Source: Mercurialis annua (Eukaryota > Streptophyta > Magnoliopsida > Malpighiales > Euphorbiaceae). From it: a stretch of DNA of 64,000 nt. Position 1 is the stretch's first letter; every line of letters starts with the position of its first letter. The stretch is from positions 41,547,665 through 41,611,664 of the forward strand of contig NC_065570.1 in NCBI RefSeq assembly GCF_937616625.2, written 5' to 3'. The position numbers and the translations under genes were made by a program. Shown here piece after piece: positions 23,177 to 36,235 of the stretch. Below the pieces are notes generated by a model. The model searched no databases. It saw only the letters and a list, made by a program, of their open reading frames with translations, and was not told where the DNA came from.

Positions 23177-23836
23177 GTAAATTTCATAATCATCATCAGC
23201 TCCCAGCTGTATCATGTCATTTCTCAAATGCAAACATACTAGACTGACTCAATACTGGTGATCACACAGCCTATTGACACCCAATAGGTAGCTAGTTTCT
23301 TCGGATCGCATACTAGTTCTTGTATATAAATCTTGATAAAACATATAACATCTCAATCAATCATATGTAATGCGATGCATATAAACAATATACATATATA
23401 TATGAAAATAACTTTTATACTAATAATACGCGAAAGTAAATTTGCCACTCACCGTGACCGCTATCCAAAACTGCACTACTATAATCCCGCAAGCGTAAGC
23501 TTCATGCGTTGTCCAATCACATAACCACTCCAGCTAACTGGCTTGGTAGCTTGTCGGTACGTCAGTTACTTAATCGAGTTACCTATACGTTCAATCCATA
23601 AACGTTGACTTAGTATCAAAACCCTAAGTTATAAACTTAGGTTAACATAATCGTATTTCAAATACGATTCTTAACTTTGATAATCTCTTAGTCACACTTT
23701 TCTTTTAAACGTCCTAGTTTATGTTTTGAATTTCAATCGATTAATTACGCGACTTGAAATTGTTTGAAATCGAGTTTCCGCGTCGCGTCAGGGCCCAGAA
23801 AGCCCAAATCAGGAATCCTCACTCGGCGAAGGACTC

Positions 23837-23990
23837 CACGTTCGTGCAGCAGTGTACTGCACAGTACGCTGCACGATCGTGTGCTGCACGTTCGTGCAGT
23901 ATGATACACGAACGTGTACTGCACGTTCGTGCAGTATGCTACACGAACGTGTACTATGCTACACGAACGTGTACTGCACGTTCGTGCAGC
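23837..23990. repeat. GC-rich palindrome cluster in solo LTR 1
   Basis: CTGCACGTTCGTGCAG occurs at 23884-23899, 23919-23934 and 23974-23989. Variants (CTGCACGATCGTG, and ACACGAACGTGT more than once) lie between. The units have 7-bp arms and a 2-nt centre and contain ACGTG cores. The same 16-mer is in solo LTR 2. Confidence 0.8.
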
Positions 23991-24997
23991 AAACGGCTGC
24001 CGACGTGCAGCCCCGGGGTTCACTCTTTGGGCCATTTCCAACGTGCTTAAACGTCCAAAGTCAATTCTAACATGATTTCCATTAATAACCACTTCAAATT
24101 TCATCAAAAACGCCAATAGAAACGCGATTACGATTCGTTTAATTCGTTAAAACGAAATACCCTTATTTATCAATTCTCATAATAAAAACGTCAAGCTTAC
24201 CTCGATTTGAAGCTTAGCGATGATAGAGAATCGAATTCGGAACGAATCGATATAAAGTACTCGCGATTTGGGCGAGAAACGGCGAAACGGCGGCGGAACG
24301 TATCGATCGCCATTTTTCCTTCTTCTGTAACCTTCTGCTCCTTCTTCTTCCTTTCTTAATTCATTTGGTTTCCTTAATATATCATGGCTAATTAGCCACT
24401 TTGATCCTTCATTTCTTTAACTCAAACCAATTCTCTTTTAAACTTTCTAATTTAACCTAACGGTTAAATTATCCTTTTAACTTAATTACTTATGTATTAT
24501 TTATATTCAAATAAATAATACTAACCCAAAATTATTATTTTCCGTCAATAATCTTGGAATTGCTATTCTTGAGACTTACTTGGCTAATTTATGTTTTGGC
24601 CCTTGAATTTTTCAAAAGTTGCAATTTAGCCCAAAACACATCCGCGTCCAAATTTTAAAAGGTGTCCGATTGACCCAAAACTTTTACCACATATTCTATA
24701 AAACATTTTGCGGACCTTGGCGAAATGATTTCCCTTCGGAATTTATATGGTTAAATTACCACTTTAGTCCCTGTGCATTATCTTGCAACTTTCTTAGCAT
24801 TCTTCCTTTCTAATTCCTATTCCAACTGTAGAACTGAAATATAATGTCAAATTCTTTGCTATAATCTCTTTCAAAACCGATCTACTAAAACTTATTTTAC
24901 CTTACTTTTATCGGAAGACTTTCCGATATTGCCACTCTGTCGACTCGAAACTGGACACATGATCCAATTTGATAATTAAACATTTTGGGGTATTACA

Positions 24998-25002
24998 TAC
25001 AA
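24998..25002. repeat. Right target-site duplicate of solo LTR 1
   Basis: TACAA directly follows the LTR end TATTACA and matches 22306-22310. Confidence 0.85.
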
Positions 25003-25450
25003 ACACCTCTGGCTCCTTTCCTTCTGGGCTGTCACCTGTGCGAGGTATTTTCTCTTCTTCGCTCGCTCGCCCTCCGGTTACCTCTCGGTTCTTGCTCTTG
25101 GGTTTTTGGGACAGGATTGATTCGGTGGCTTCTAGACCATAGTGGCCACTTCTTCCCAGAAACGCCTCATCGCACCTTCTATCGTGTGGTCCATGGCTTC
25201 TTAAAAGTCTTGGTTTGATCTGCCCCACGGTGTGGGTGTCGGACTGGTAGAGTCTTGGAAGAAGATTACGGATCTTCCAGTTGCCCCCGGTGCCATGGGG
25301 TTCGGGGACTGTTTTCATATGATCCTCCCTATCCGCTCTGCAAGGTGCCCTTTTCCTTGAACGACATGGGGTCTTTGCTAACGTCCGCCATCCTTGGATC
25401 CGATCAATAAAATTTGTTCTGGGAATAGTTCCCACAGACTGCGCCAAATG
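25003..25450 (-). pseudogene. Tat-2 leader / gag N-terminus, copy B
   Basis: This is the equivalent of 88-535. A long open frame on the minus strand (25495 to 24908) runs through it into the LTR. The PBS-like signature is at 25429-25450. This copy is directly linked through solo LTR 1 to the gag core at 21829-22305, which shows what the LTR interrupted. Confidence 0.6.
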
Positions 25451-25692
25451 ATGGATCCGGATGTCTGACGCGCGTCTCAGATCTATGATAGTCAATAAAG
25501 GGAAGAGGATTGGGAACTGCGAGTCTGGGACCCTGGATCCTTTTCAAGGCCTTATATGTCGGTTGTTTAGTAAGGTGGGCGCATGTTGGTCCTTTATATA
25601 GTGTTTCTAACGTGTTTGTCTATTCTTCCTTTCCTAACCGATGTAGGATTGTGTGGTCTAGCGCTTTCCCTTTATTTATTTGTTTATTCCAT
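25451..25692 (-). mobile_element. 5' LTR of Tat-2, copy B
   Basis: It equals 536-777 with a single A/G change near the PBS. The minus-strand TATA box is at 25591-25602. It abuts the Tat-1 5' LTR head-to-head. Confidence 0.55.
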
Positions 25693-25694
25693 CA

Positions 25695-26124
25695 CTTATT
25701 TAAGATATAAGGCCCAAATGAGGCTTTCTACCTTAGCAATTTTTGTCGAACTAGAATTAGAAATAGATTAAGACTTTTGTTCAAAGAAATAGGAGTTGGA
25801 CTTAGATTATGATTTTTATTTTGTAGAGCTATTAATACCTCAGAGATATCATTATGTTTTTATCTCTCAATCAATTAATTAAAAATTAAGCCCAGTACTC
25901 TTTATCCCGCAATCTCCATATTATTTTTATTTAGGACTAGCTCTAATATTAATCTCACTTAAGTTTCTTATATCCCAGATTAATCCTATTAGTTTAACCT
26001 GTTATTTTAGTAACCAAAGAAGCCCTATGAAAATGTTTTCACCGTGTTGTTAAAGCATCAAACCTCAAACCGATTCCATTCATAAATTCAAAGATTCGAG
26101 TCAAGGATTATTTCCAGGCGAACA
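25695..26124 (+). mobile_element. Tat-1 5' LTR, 5'-truncated, copy B
   Basis: It matches 780-1210 with one T fewer in the T-run near 25860. The TATA position carries the same broken sequence as copy A. Confidence 0.7.
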
Positions 26125-26154
26125 TCTTTTAGTGACTCCATTGGGGAACTATTT

Positions 26155-27904
26155 ATGATTAGCAAAAAAACTGACCTTAAAGACGATTCCAAGAAAACTC
26201 AGTCTCAACGCCGACTTCAATTAGAAAGAAGGATAAAATTTCTAAACGAATCAAACTCGAAAATCTTAGGAACTATGGTTAAGGACAAGCAACCGCAGCC
26301 GCAGAAGAGGATAATCCCTCCTCCAGCTGATGGAATTGCTTATTCGGCCAAAGATGCCGATACAGATCATGAGAAAGATTTGGAAGATTATTCTCGGCAA
26401 TTCCACAATCTCACCCTTCTCTATCACAGGCAGACTTTTCGTCCATGAGAGGTGAGATCGCCTAGGAGAATAAACAGATGTTTGATGGCGTGATGCATCA
26501 GATGTCTGAAGTGATGAGGAACATCATGTCCGATAAAGCATCGGTCAAAAGACAGATTCAAAGTAATCTGGACGGCTTGAGCAAGACTTGGAAAACCTAG
26601 GCAAACTCTTTTCCGGACAAATGCTAGCCGAACATAGTTATAGGATGGCCGAACAAAACAAATCACCAATCATGTTCGGTTATCAGGGTTGTTCGGCCGA
26701 GCAAATGCAGCAACCCAGCACACTGGAATATACTAATAGGTCTATGAAGTTGCCGACAAGCCTTAAGGCAGATTCGGCCAACAAAGGGGATCTGATGGCT
26801 TCAAACACATCGGCATCTCAAGGGGCGACTAAGCCCCAAGGGAACGGATCCGTGGCTAATCTCCAGGACATGCAAACAAACGAGTATAACCCAAATGAGG
26901 GAGGCGAGCCAAGTGCTTACAACCAAGGACTGTTGGTCGACCTACTAGAAAAGCTCGGCATAGACATACGGCCGAGGCCTCGCCTATAATATATGAAGCC
27001 ACACCCCGATTGGATAGACAAACTCTATTTGTTTCTAAGAGAGGACAAGGTCTGGGAGTTCAATTTGCTCTCTGCAGAAGAACAAGGGAAATCCACGGTC
27101 AAGCATGTTACTAGTTTTTGTCTCAATGCGGCAAAGCAGCAACCCACGAAAAATTAAGGCTATTTGCTAGTTCATTAACCAAGATGGCATTAACCTGGTA
27201 CACTAGGGTGATGCCTAATTCCAAAGAATAATGGAAAGACCTAGAAATACGGTTTGATGAAAATTTTTACAGAGCCCTTCTTGATGTCACGTTGGCCAAT
27301 CTTGCCCGCATTCACAGTTGCCAAACGAAAATGTGGAAAAATATATCCGCCAATTCAGAATTTTGAGGATCGAGTGCTCAACCAAAATGTTCGAGGCCGA
27401 TTCTGTACCTATAGTAGTCAAGGGGATGAGTTTTTCCATGAGGGAGCATTTTGAAGGTCCCAGGTCACTAGCTATGAATGCCAAGAGAAAGAACATATGC
27501 GAGTAGCATCAAAATGCACTTACTATAAGGACTAATTTGACATAACGGTTGAGTCGGATAGTGAAGAAAGTGGGTCTAATGATGAAATAAATATGACCGA
27601 ATTCCTCGGGACCAAACCATTAGACTGCTCGGCCTCAAGGAAGCCTGAATTTGTCAGTAAGAATAAAACAGTGGTTGTCCAGAACAAATAATCTTTTCAC
27701 CTAGCCAAGGCCGACGATACTTTTGAAGCACTGCTGAAGGACAGACAAATTGCCCTTAGCAAGGAAATGTTATCCTCGTAGCGGAGGAAAAAGCCGGAAA
27801 ATATTACTGCAAATATCACAACTGCTAGAGGAATAGTACAAATAATTGCGTAAATTTCAGGAACGTGATACATAAGGAAATCTTAGATGGAAAACCGTTG
27901 TTCC
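26155..27904 (+). pseudogene. Tat-1 gag, broken, copy B
   Basis: It corresponds to 1241-2990. Differences are Asp to Asn in the first block (near 26251) and Phe to Ile in the capsid block (near 27260). The same stops and frame changes are present. Confidence 0.75.
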
Positions 27905-28931
27905 CTGCTAAAAAGGAGGCCGATGTGAAATATGTGTCTATCAATACTCTTCTGCCAAATTTTGACAGTTTCTTAAAGAGGGGACAGATCTATAAGAATT
28001 GGAGCCCTAAGAAGCTGACATAAAAGATGGGTCCAAATGGCGCTCGGCCAAAGAGAAAAAGGGCAAACATCAGGAGTTAAAGAGGTCCGAGGTAACCTGT
28101 CTATCCTACAACAAATTTTTCGCTAATAAAATGGGAGACCGAAGGATCAAAGATAATCCACAGACCTTCAAGCAAAACTCACACACTAAGCAATGGAAAA
28201 TACATGCTCCACAACGGAGGTCGGAGACTACCGTTTTCAAAAGAATATTTCGGCCAACGGAGGAGACCCCTTCCATGACGAAAACCCAAAAAAGGCGAAT
28301 GCAAAGGATGAGACAAGAATCCAGATTGCTTAACAGTGAGAAAGCATAAGTGGGGCCGATAAAGGAAGAGAAAAAATAACCAATCAATAATCGATTGACC
28401 TTTGCAGCCACACAAAACATCACTAGAAGTGCAGATAAACGGAAACCCATTGTAAAAATATTGGTAGCATGACCAAGTGCGAATGAAGAAAAATTCAAAC
28501 AAGTCAACCTCCCAACTGCGAGTTCCTCGCCACAAAAAATTGTTAGGAAGGTTTGAGTAGAAAAAGGAAAATTGAATGGAGGCATACAAAGGGAAGTGAC
28601 CTAAAAGATGTTCCACCAAGTTCGGCTACAGTAATCTCGGACAGTAAGCAAGGGCAAAACGTCTATGCAAAGACGTGCTGGTCACTCTCAATTGGGAAAT
28701 TAAAAGCCAAAGTGCCGAATGATAGGTAAGTTGTCGTGTCCCACAAAAAGGGCAACTCAAGGCTTGGGTCTCCATGAATAGGGACGAATTTGGAGTAAAA
28801 GCGGTAACTTTGCCCGAGTCCTATAGGAAGAAGCCATGTTAAAAGGCGATCCGGGACGGGGTTGTAATAATCCCGGACGACGACAGCCGACAATACAGCA
28901 GTGGTATTGCTTAGTAAACCACCTTCTCATA
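27905..28931 (+). other. Tat-1 gag-pol linker, copy B
   Basis: It corresponds to 2991-4017, with substitutions near 28543 and 28600. No domain is seen. Confidence 0.5.
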
Positions 28932-29064
28932 TGACTCGACATATTCGGCCGCTCTATATCAAGGCCGATTTGAATGGGGTATCGGTTAACAGAGTCCTGA
29001 TAGAAAACCGCGCAAAGGTGAACATAATGCTAGCCAAATTCCTAAAAAAAAGCTATTGAGCGAG
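28932..29064 (+). pseudogene. Tat-1 protease remnant with lost catalytic Asp, copy B
   Basis: A C-to-A change at 29005 (C at 4091 in copy A) turns the active-site LIDN into LIEN. The remaining motif is as in copy A. Confidence 0.7.
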
Positions 29065-29742
29065 ATTAGTTAGACTCGACCGATGTTTACATGACAAAGT
29101 TTTGTCGGAGGTGAAACACCGGCTGAGGGATCATCACCTTAAGAATGAGGGTTGGCCGAGTAGAGACCGAAGAAGGATTCTCCGTAGCCAACACCAGGAG
29201 CAACTACAATATCTTGCTTGGTCAGGATTGGATTCATTACAATATGTACATACCGTCAACCATGCACCAGATGTTGATCATATGGAGTGAGGATGGTGCA
29301 ACCGAAGTGGCACAAAGCGACCCAAACCAATTCAGCAAAGATCACAACGTGCTTCAGGCAAGATTATAAGTTGAAGAGGTCGCAAATATACAATCCCTTA
29401 GCCTTCAAGGGCAGACAAGTGTCCCTCGCTTGTTAGTTAATGCGGATCAGCCAATATCCATCACCCTTGGGGGCAACGGCCAATCGACAATCATTAACCC
29501 TTTAGATGATAAGACGACTTAAAGAACTGAAGAGAAAGATTCAAGAGTTCGCCGAGCACCACCGCGTTTTATCGGCCGAATGCATATGTGAAGACCAAGA
29601 TCAAGACCCAACCGAGGCCCTCAAAATTCAGGAGAATCTCTACGGGCAAACTAGAAGACGATCTCGCCCAAGAAGAAAATTTGGGATCGAAAGAAGCAAC
29701 AAGGCCGGTGTACATTAACGCAAACTTGATTTAGGAATTCAA

Positions 29743-30444
29743 GACGGAGGTGATTTCGTTGTTAAAGGATTATCAAGATTGCTTTGCCTAGTCCGATGCC
29801 AAAATTCCTGGGTTAGATCTGAAAATCGTGGAACATATTCTCCCCTTAAAGAGCGATTTCAGACCATTTCGACAACCTCCTCGAAGAATATCTCAGGAGG
29901 TAGATACCTTAATCTAGGAAGAAATCAAGAGACTAGAAGACACAAACTTTATCCGTGAGGCACAGTATAGCGAGTGGTTATCCAATATCATCCCAGTGAT
30001 GAAGAAAAATGTAAACCTACGCGTCTCCGTCGACTTCAGGAATCTCAACCTGGCGACCCCTATGGATGAGTATCCTATGCTTATGGCCGATATGCTAATC
30101 GATATGGCAGTTGTCAAATACTATACTAAGCTTCCTCGATGCACAGTAATGCTAAAATCAGGTGCCGATAATTAAAGAGGATGTATCCAAAACAGCTTTT
30201 CGGTGCCCTGGGCCGATCGGTGCTTATGAGTGGATTGTCATGTCATTCGGCCTAAAACATGTTGGTGCCACTTACCAAAGCACGATGAATAAAATATTTG
30301 AAGGGTTGGATTGCCTCAAGGTATACATCGACGATGTAATAATCAAGTCCAACACAGTAGCGGTTCATCTGGTCGTTCGTTGAAAGGGGTTTGAAAGAAT
30401 AAGGATGAACGGTCTAAAAACGAACCCTTTTATATGTGTCTTTG
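29743..30444 (+). pseudogene. Tat-1 reverse transcriptase, broken, copy B
   Basis: It corresponds to 4829-5530. YIDD is kept at about 30327-30338. Changes are a silent T/C near 30029 and Gln to Glu at 30300. Confidence 0.85.
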
Positions 30445-30577
30445 AAGTATCGTAGGAAACTACATGAATTTCTTGGTTCACCAGCGGGGAGTAGAAATAG
30501 ACAAGAATAAGGCAAAGGCGATCGTAATTGCTGAACCACCTAAAACCAGGAAGTAGGTTTATCAGTCAAAATAAATT

Positions 30578-31144
30578 ATGAGGCGATTTATTATGAATAC
30601 TGCAGGGCGACTTCGTAGTTGGAGCGTGGTATTGAAGGGAAAAGAGACTAATCGGTTCGTTTGCACCAATGAGAAACAAAGGGTCTTTGACGAGCTAAAG
30701 GCATACCTTGCCAAACCCCCTATGACGATGCCACCAAAGCCGAACCATCCACTACTATTATACTTATCGGATGCGCATGAGTCATTAGGATGTATAATCG
30801 CCTCAGAAGATGAAAGGGCCGAGAGAGCAGTGTATTATCTAAGCCGAAGCCTGACATATATGGATATTCGGTACATGGACATCGAATAACTATGCCTTTG
30901 TTTGTACTTCACTTATTGCAAGCTTTGCTACTACATACTACTAGTGGTCGTGTACATATTGTCCCATACTGATACCATCAAATATATATTATCCAAGCAA
31001 TACCTGAGAAACCGCATAGGTAAGTGGGCGATAGCAAAGTTGGAGTTCACTTTTGGTTTATGTTCCTCAAAAGGCATCCAAAGGGTAGGTCCTCATAGAC
31101 TTTTTATTAGATCATCCTGGTATCAGCATGAACGATGCTTGTAT
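30578..31144 (+). pseudogene. Tat-1 first RNase H, broken, copy B
   Basis: I see no sequence difference from 5664-6230. The frame has the same stop after the YMDIE segment. Confidence 0.8.
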
Positions 31145-31164
31145 AAATTGTTTCGAGCTAACCC

Positions 31165-31474
31165 TTGGAAGTTGTAGTTCGATGGATCCAGAATTGGCCG
31201 AGGAGAAGGAGCGGGAAGTCATATTGTATCACCACCGAGGGCATCATACAATGCATCATTTTCTTTAAATTTTGTGGGCACAAACAACAAGCCCTGTATA
31301 AAGATCTAATTTATAGCTTAGAGATCCTAGCTAAACTAGGGGCAATAGCAATCCACGTACTTACTACTGATCATCAACAAGTTATTGGCGAGTTTAAATG
31401 TGAGTCCGAACTTCTAATCAAGTAGTGTAACAAGGCGAAGCACCTAATGGAGGGATTTCGGAACACGAGGTTTG
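31165..31474 (+). pseudogene. Tat-1 second RNase H, broken, copy B
   Basis: It corresponds to 6251-6560. The stop in front of FDGS is shared. Confidence 0.7.
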
Positions 31475-31703
31475 ACCGAGAGAGCCGATACATTTGTGGC
31501 TAATGACTTGGTCCAACATGATAGCAGATACAAAGTGAATCACCAGTTTGAGGGGATAGAGAGATATATGACAAACCTACATACTAGGGGCACTACAATA
31601 TATGAAGATATTTACTTGATCTACCAACTGGATCTCAACCATTATCGGAGGGAAGAGATACTAAACTGGATCGCCAAGACAAATATGGCAGACAGAAGAT
31701 TAA

Positions 31704-32889
31704 GGACCCTGCATTAAATTATGTTATTCTTGTAGGCAAGCAATACAAAAAGGGACTTGATGGGTTACTATTCCGGTGTCTCGGCCAAAAAGAAACAATG
31801 TTGGCTATGGCTAGAGTGCATGAAGGTATAGCAGGAGCTCACCAAGTAATGCCGAGAATGCAATGGCTGATTCGCAAGTACGGATTCTACTTGCCTAAGA
31901 TGGAACAAGATTGCACAAGATATGCCAAAGGGTGCAAGCCATGGAAAAAATGCGGACCGATCCAGCACGTCCTAACTAAATAGCTACACTCAATCATTAA
32001 GCCTTGGCCGTTTCGTGGTTGGCCCGTAGACCTAATTTGAAAAAAATATATACTTCCTCGTTCAAGGGGCACACACCTTTCTTATTATCTCCACTTGTTA
32101 TTTCACGATTTGGGTTGAAGCAATACCTCTGAAATCGCCAACGCAAGAGGCAGTCATAAAGTTCTTCAAGAATAATCGGATATATCGCCACGGCCTCTCG
32201 GAGACGATAACCACCGATAAAGGGACAATGTTCACATGAAGTGACATGGTCGAATTTGCATCCCAAATAAAGATCAAGATCGTCCAATCCATGGTTTACT
32301 ACGCTCAAGCCAATGGGCAAGCAGAAGCGGCGAACAAAGAAATTAAGTTGATCATATTGAAAATGATTGAAGACAATCTGAGACAATGGCATAATCTATT
32401 GTTGGAGGCAGTTTAGGCAAATCATACGAGCCAAAAATCGGCCACAGGAACGTGGCCTTTTAGACTTGGATATGGGTATGACGCAGTGCTTCCTATTGAG
32501 TTATTTCTAGCCTCAAATCGACGTACTTACAAAAGCATCTTGGCACGAGGCGACAATTATGACAAAATGATGTTAAAGGCTTTAGATTCGGACGAGGAGA
32601 GTTTGATAGCTTTGGATCATGTAGAAGCCCAAAAATAAGGGTATAACGTGCATACAATAAAAGAGTTAGGGCAAAGAACTTTACACTGGAAGAAGTAGTA
32701 TGGAAGGCGATACTACCCATCGTCTAGAAAGAAAGACAATTGGGCAAGGGGAGCCCGAATTGGAGGGGCCTTTCAAAGTTATTAAAGTTTTAACCAACAA
32801 TGCATACATGTTGGCCGATATTGATGGACAAGTCCACGAGAGGGCAATTAAAGTCATTTCTTGAAAAAACATGTCCCTTGATGCTGGGA
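31704..32889 (+). pseudogene. Tat-1 integrase, broken, copy B
   Basis: It corresponds to 6790-7975. A T/C change near 32334 is the only difference I saw. The zinc-binding start is at 31798-31983. Confidence 0.8.
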
Positions 32890-33260
32890 GAATGTGGATT
32901 GACGATTATTCAAAGCCAAAGAGAAATAAGCGATGTCACTTCCGTTAAAATATCTCCGACATTCTGGCCGATTTATCACTGTCTATTATGGACGAGAGGC
33001 CGATATAAATGAAAACGTATCAGCTTATAGTTTGAATTTACTTTGGACACTTAGGCCGATTCATCTAATAGTACTTCAAACGAAAGGCCGAATGATGTAA
33101 ATTAAGGATTTTCTATGGACCTCCCATTTTTCTCAATTATCAATAAAATAATTAATTCACACAAGTGACTCGAATAAAAATTCAGACAAAAGGCCGAGAA
33201 AATTGTGCATAAAATTATGGGTCATTGCAGGAAATGAAATTGTTCCGAACTTAAAATAAA

Positions 33261-36235
33261 TTACACTAACAAATCATTAAAAAGATCGCCCAATTCGTTC
33301 CTAATAAGGTTAAATTGTCGGCACGCCTCCTAATATTTTGCCTTCTCCTTTTGCAACTCGCCTCTCAAAAGACCTCTACGCTTTTTCAAATCAATACCCG
33401 CAGCCATATATTCAGATAGAGATTTCTCTAGGAGAGCCGAACTTTCCTTTTTAGCCGATAATTCTATCTAGAGGGCGTCGATCTGAGCATATAAGTCCTT
33501 GGCCTTCGTTCTACAATTTTGAAACTGAGATGTTGTAGTCTTAACCGTCTTCTTCAAGACATCAATCCCCTTTTTTCCCCACTCTCCTTGCGAACAAACT
33601 TCTCATGGCCAGTTTGGATAGAGACGGATTTTGCGAACATTTTTTCAAAGACTGGGAGAGACACTAGAATGTTCGCCACCTTAGTCCGAGATTGGTCGCT
33701 CAGATTACAAAATGGAGATTCGGCCAAGGCAGAAATCGACATCTTAAAACTCAGTAGGTCCCCCACTGATATTAAGAGTTCAATTCCCTTCATCTTCAGC
33801 AGCTTCATATAGGCCAAGTGTGCCTCTCAGGTCTCGCCTTGTTCTTCGGCGACTTCAGCACCACTGCCAGCCATTAAGGGGACAATGCTACATCATCTTC
33901 ACTGTCTAAATGCGAGAAGGCTTTTATCTTGGCCGGTACAACATCATCCTCGAGAGCTACTTTATCATCAAGGATCCGATTAGTTTGCCCATAATAAAAA
34001 AATTAGTTGACAGGAAGAACCGTTAAAAAATGAAACTCACAAATAAGAATACCTTTTTGCCAAGAGCAGCTACTCGCTCAACCAAATTGAGAAGATGAGG
34101 GGCAAGTGGCATAGCATTTTTGGAAGCGGCGACTTGTACAAGATCAACGGCATGGTAATTGATGGGCTATGCTGGTACTCAATATGCTGGCTGAAAGGCG
34201 AATCATGCACTTGATCCCCTTGGTGGGTATAGCCCCTCAAAGAGGAATGACGACAGCTTTGAGAAGGGGCCGCCGATTTAATTTGTTGAGAGGCCCGGCC
34301 AGCTTTGCCAAGCGTAGGATCAAACAGCCTTGATCCCACAAACTCAAGGGAAGACTTACCCTCCTTCAATTTTGTCCTTTTAGATGCAGCTTTAGCTTTC
34401 GTCTTTTTAGCTGGGCGATTCTCCTCCTGGTCCTCTGAGTTGACCTCAAGGCCGGTCTTTGGGATGCTAACTGAGAAAAGAAAATCCAATGTCACATAGG
34501 CAGAAGAAAAAGAAAAAGGATGCTAATATTTATTTTTACATAGGATTTGATCATTTCCAAGGGCGATTAAATCCTCTACTATTTCTAAAGAAGGACACAT
34601 AAACCCCGCATATATGACCCCCGAAACATCGTGTTTTAAATTTCATTCGGCCAAATATATGTTATAATTAGGGACAGGTGGACTCTTAAGTGTAAACTTG
34701 GGCCAAATATGGTTGGCAAAGAGGCCATAAGGATACTCGCTATATTTTTGCTCTCATACTTTTTTCATCTTTTTGTTATACTCTCGCCTAGCCTCATTTT
34801 AAAAGTTTGCATTTAAAGGTTCATGCTAGGGCGATCATAGGGGTCATATTTGAATTTATAAAAGCGTTCAAATTTCCTAATTTTGAAGGAGATGATGCTA
34901 TTACCTGTGAATTTTGGGCGTTTGGAGGCCTGCAAAAAATAAACAAATCTGCATGAGTAGGATTTCTGGATAAAGGAGGTAATGCAAAATCATGAATGGC
35001 AAGAGTTTGTTTTAGAGTCTGTGTGAAGTAGGTTTCCACGGGCGAGGTAATTGGATGAGCAATATCTACAACATGGGGGAGGTATGACATGTTTAGGCGA
35101 GTTAGGTATTGAAGGTCGCGAAAAGAGACTAGCTTGGGAGTATAAGTCCGCGATTATTGAAGGCGATCAAGAAAAGACAGGGAATGTCGTGGCATAAGCC
35201 GAATTTACGGGAGACATAATTAAGGGACTACAGTTCTAAACCACTATTCTTGTAATTCAGCCCTAGGACGAGATTTTTTATATTTTAGGGCACATCGCCA
35301 ATGTGGGGAACTGATTGCAGGCTCTTCATCGGCTGGGTTTTCTTCTGCCTGCATTCCATCACAACCAAAACGTAGTCAGGAGGGTAGTTTTTTTATCCAG
35401 AAGTCCGAGCAAAACCATTATGGAGATCTTACAAGAATGTCATTGAAAACGACATGTCCAAAATGTTGGGAAGAGGGGTTGCGGCCGATATCAAGGAAAA
35501 ACCCAAGTATTTCGCTTTAATTGAATGTCCGCAGACAAATTGTAGGACCTACAGCGGCCTAGTCGGACATTTGAAAGTCCTTTTGGGATGGAAGAGTTGG
35601 TGTTCTTCAAATCGGCTCCATAAGGGGCGAAGTCTTTTCAAAGCCAGGTAGAAGAAGCCAACATGAATTTGCCTAGGTAAAACGACGCCCTTCGGCCCAA
35701 ACCGAGGTGAGTAGGAAGAATGCTTGGGTCACCCTGAAAGATGTCGTGCAGATCACATACTTCGCCACAAAAAATGCCAAAAAAGCCACATGCTCTCTAT
35801 AGTCAGGAATGGCGGTCTCGACCTTGAATAGCTTGACGTAGGGGTAATAGTTTCTCTGGTATTTGGTCCAAATTAAATTAGGGATGGTCGCCTTTATGTT
35901 TGGAGTTATGCGCTCGCCATTGAGAGGTATATTCAGTCTGAGGGCGAGGTCTAATAAGGTAACCGTCATGGGACCTGATCTAAAGCAGAAACAATTGACG
36001 GAGCTTGACCAAAACAGGGATGCTCCCATGATGTAGTTTTAGCTATAGGGCGATTGGCTTGACATAGAGCGATGAGCTCATAGAATCCTACTGCTTTCCA
36101 AACCGGACCAAAATGAGGGCGAAGTCTAACTGCCCAATCTTGGAAACCAGTGTGCAATCGGCAAATTCCGGAAAGTAGCATCGACCTTTATGGATGACTG
36201 ATGGGGTTGTAAAAATCATGGTGACGCCTCATCAT
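33261..36235 (-). pseudogene. Antisense PMD-containing gene of Tat-1 (main part), copy B
   Basis: It has the same layout as 8347-11321. Both intron signals (acceptor ending at 34471, donor at 34052) and the coiled-coil end are conserved. Changes near 33323, 33767, 34270 and 35055 are scattered among coding and non-coding positions. Confidence 0.65.
35454..36214 (-). pseudogene. Plant mobile domain segment, copy B
   Basis: It is identical in the PMD diagnostic pieces to 10540-11300, including the frame change. Confidence 0.7.

Larger units (their letters stand above)
22311..24997 (-). mobile_element. Solo LTR 1 (2687 bp) inside Tat-2 gag
   Basis: The ends are TGTCACGACCC and GGGGTATTACA. On the minus strand the LTR runs from TGTAATACCCC to GGGTCGTGACA, the usual termini of a large class of plant Ty3/gypsy LTRs. 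A perfect 5-bp target duplication (TACAA) flanks it, and the interrupted Tat-2 gag resumes on each side. No internal region is present, so it is a solo LTR left by LTR-LTR recombination. It shares layout and a palindrome cluster with solo LTR 2. Confidence 0.9.

Noticed and set aside
24908..25495. Minus-strand frame of 195 codons as a stand-alone gene
   Set aside because: It crosses from the Tat-2 LTR and leader into solo LTR 1, so the tail is out of context. Only the part at 25003-25450 is Tat-2 leader/gag.
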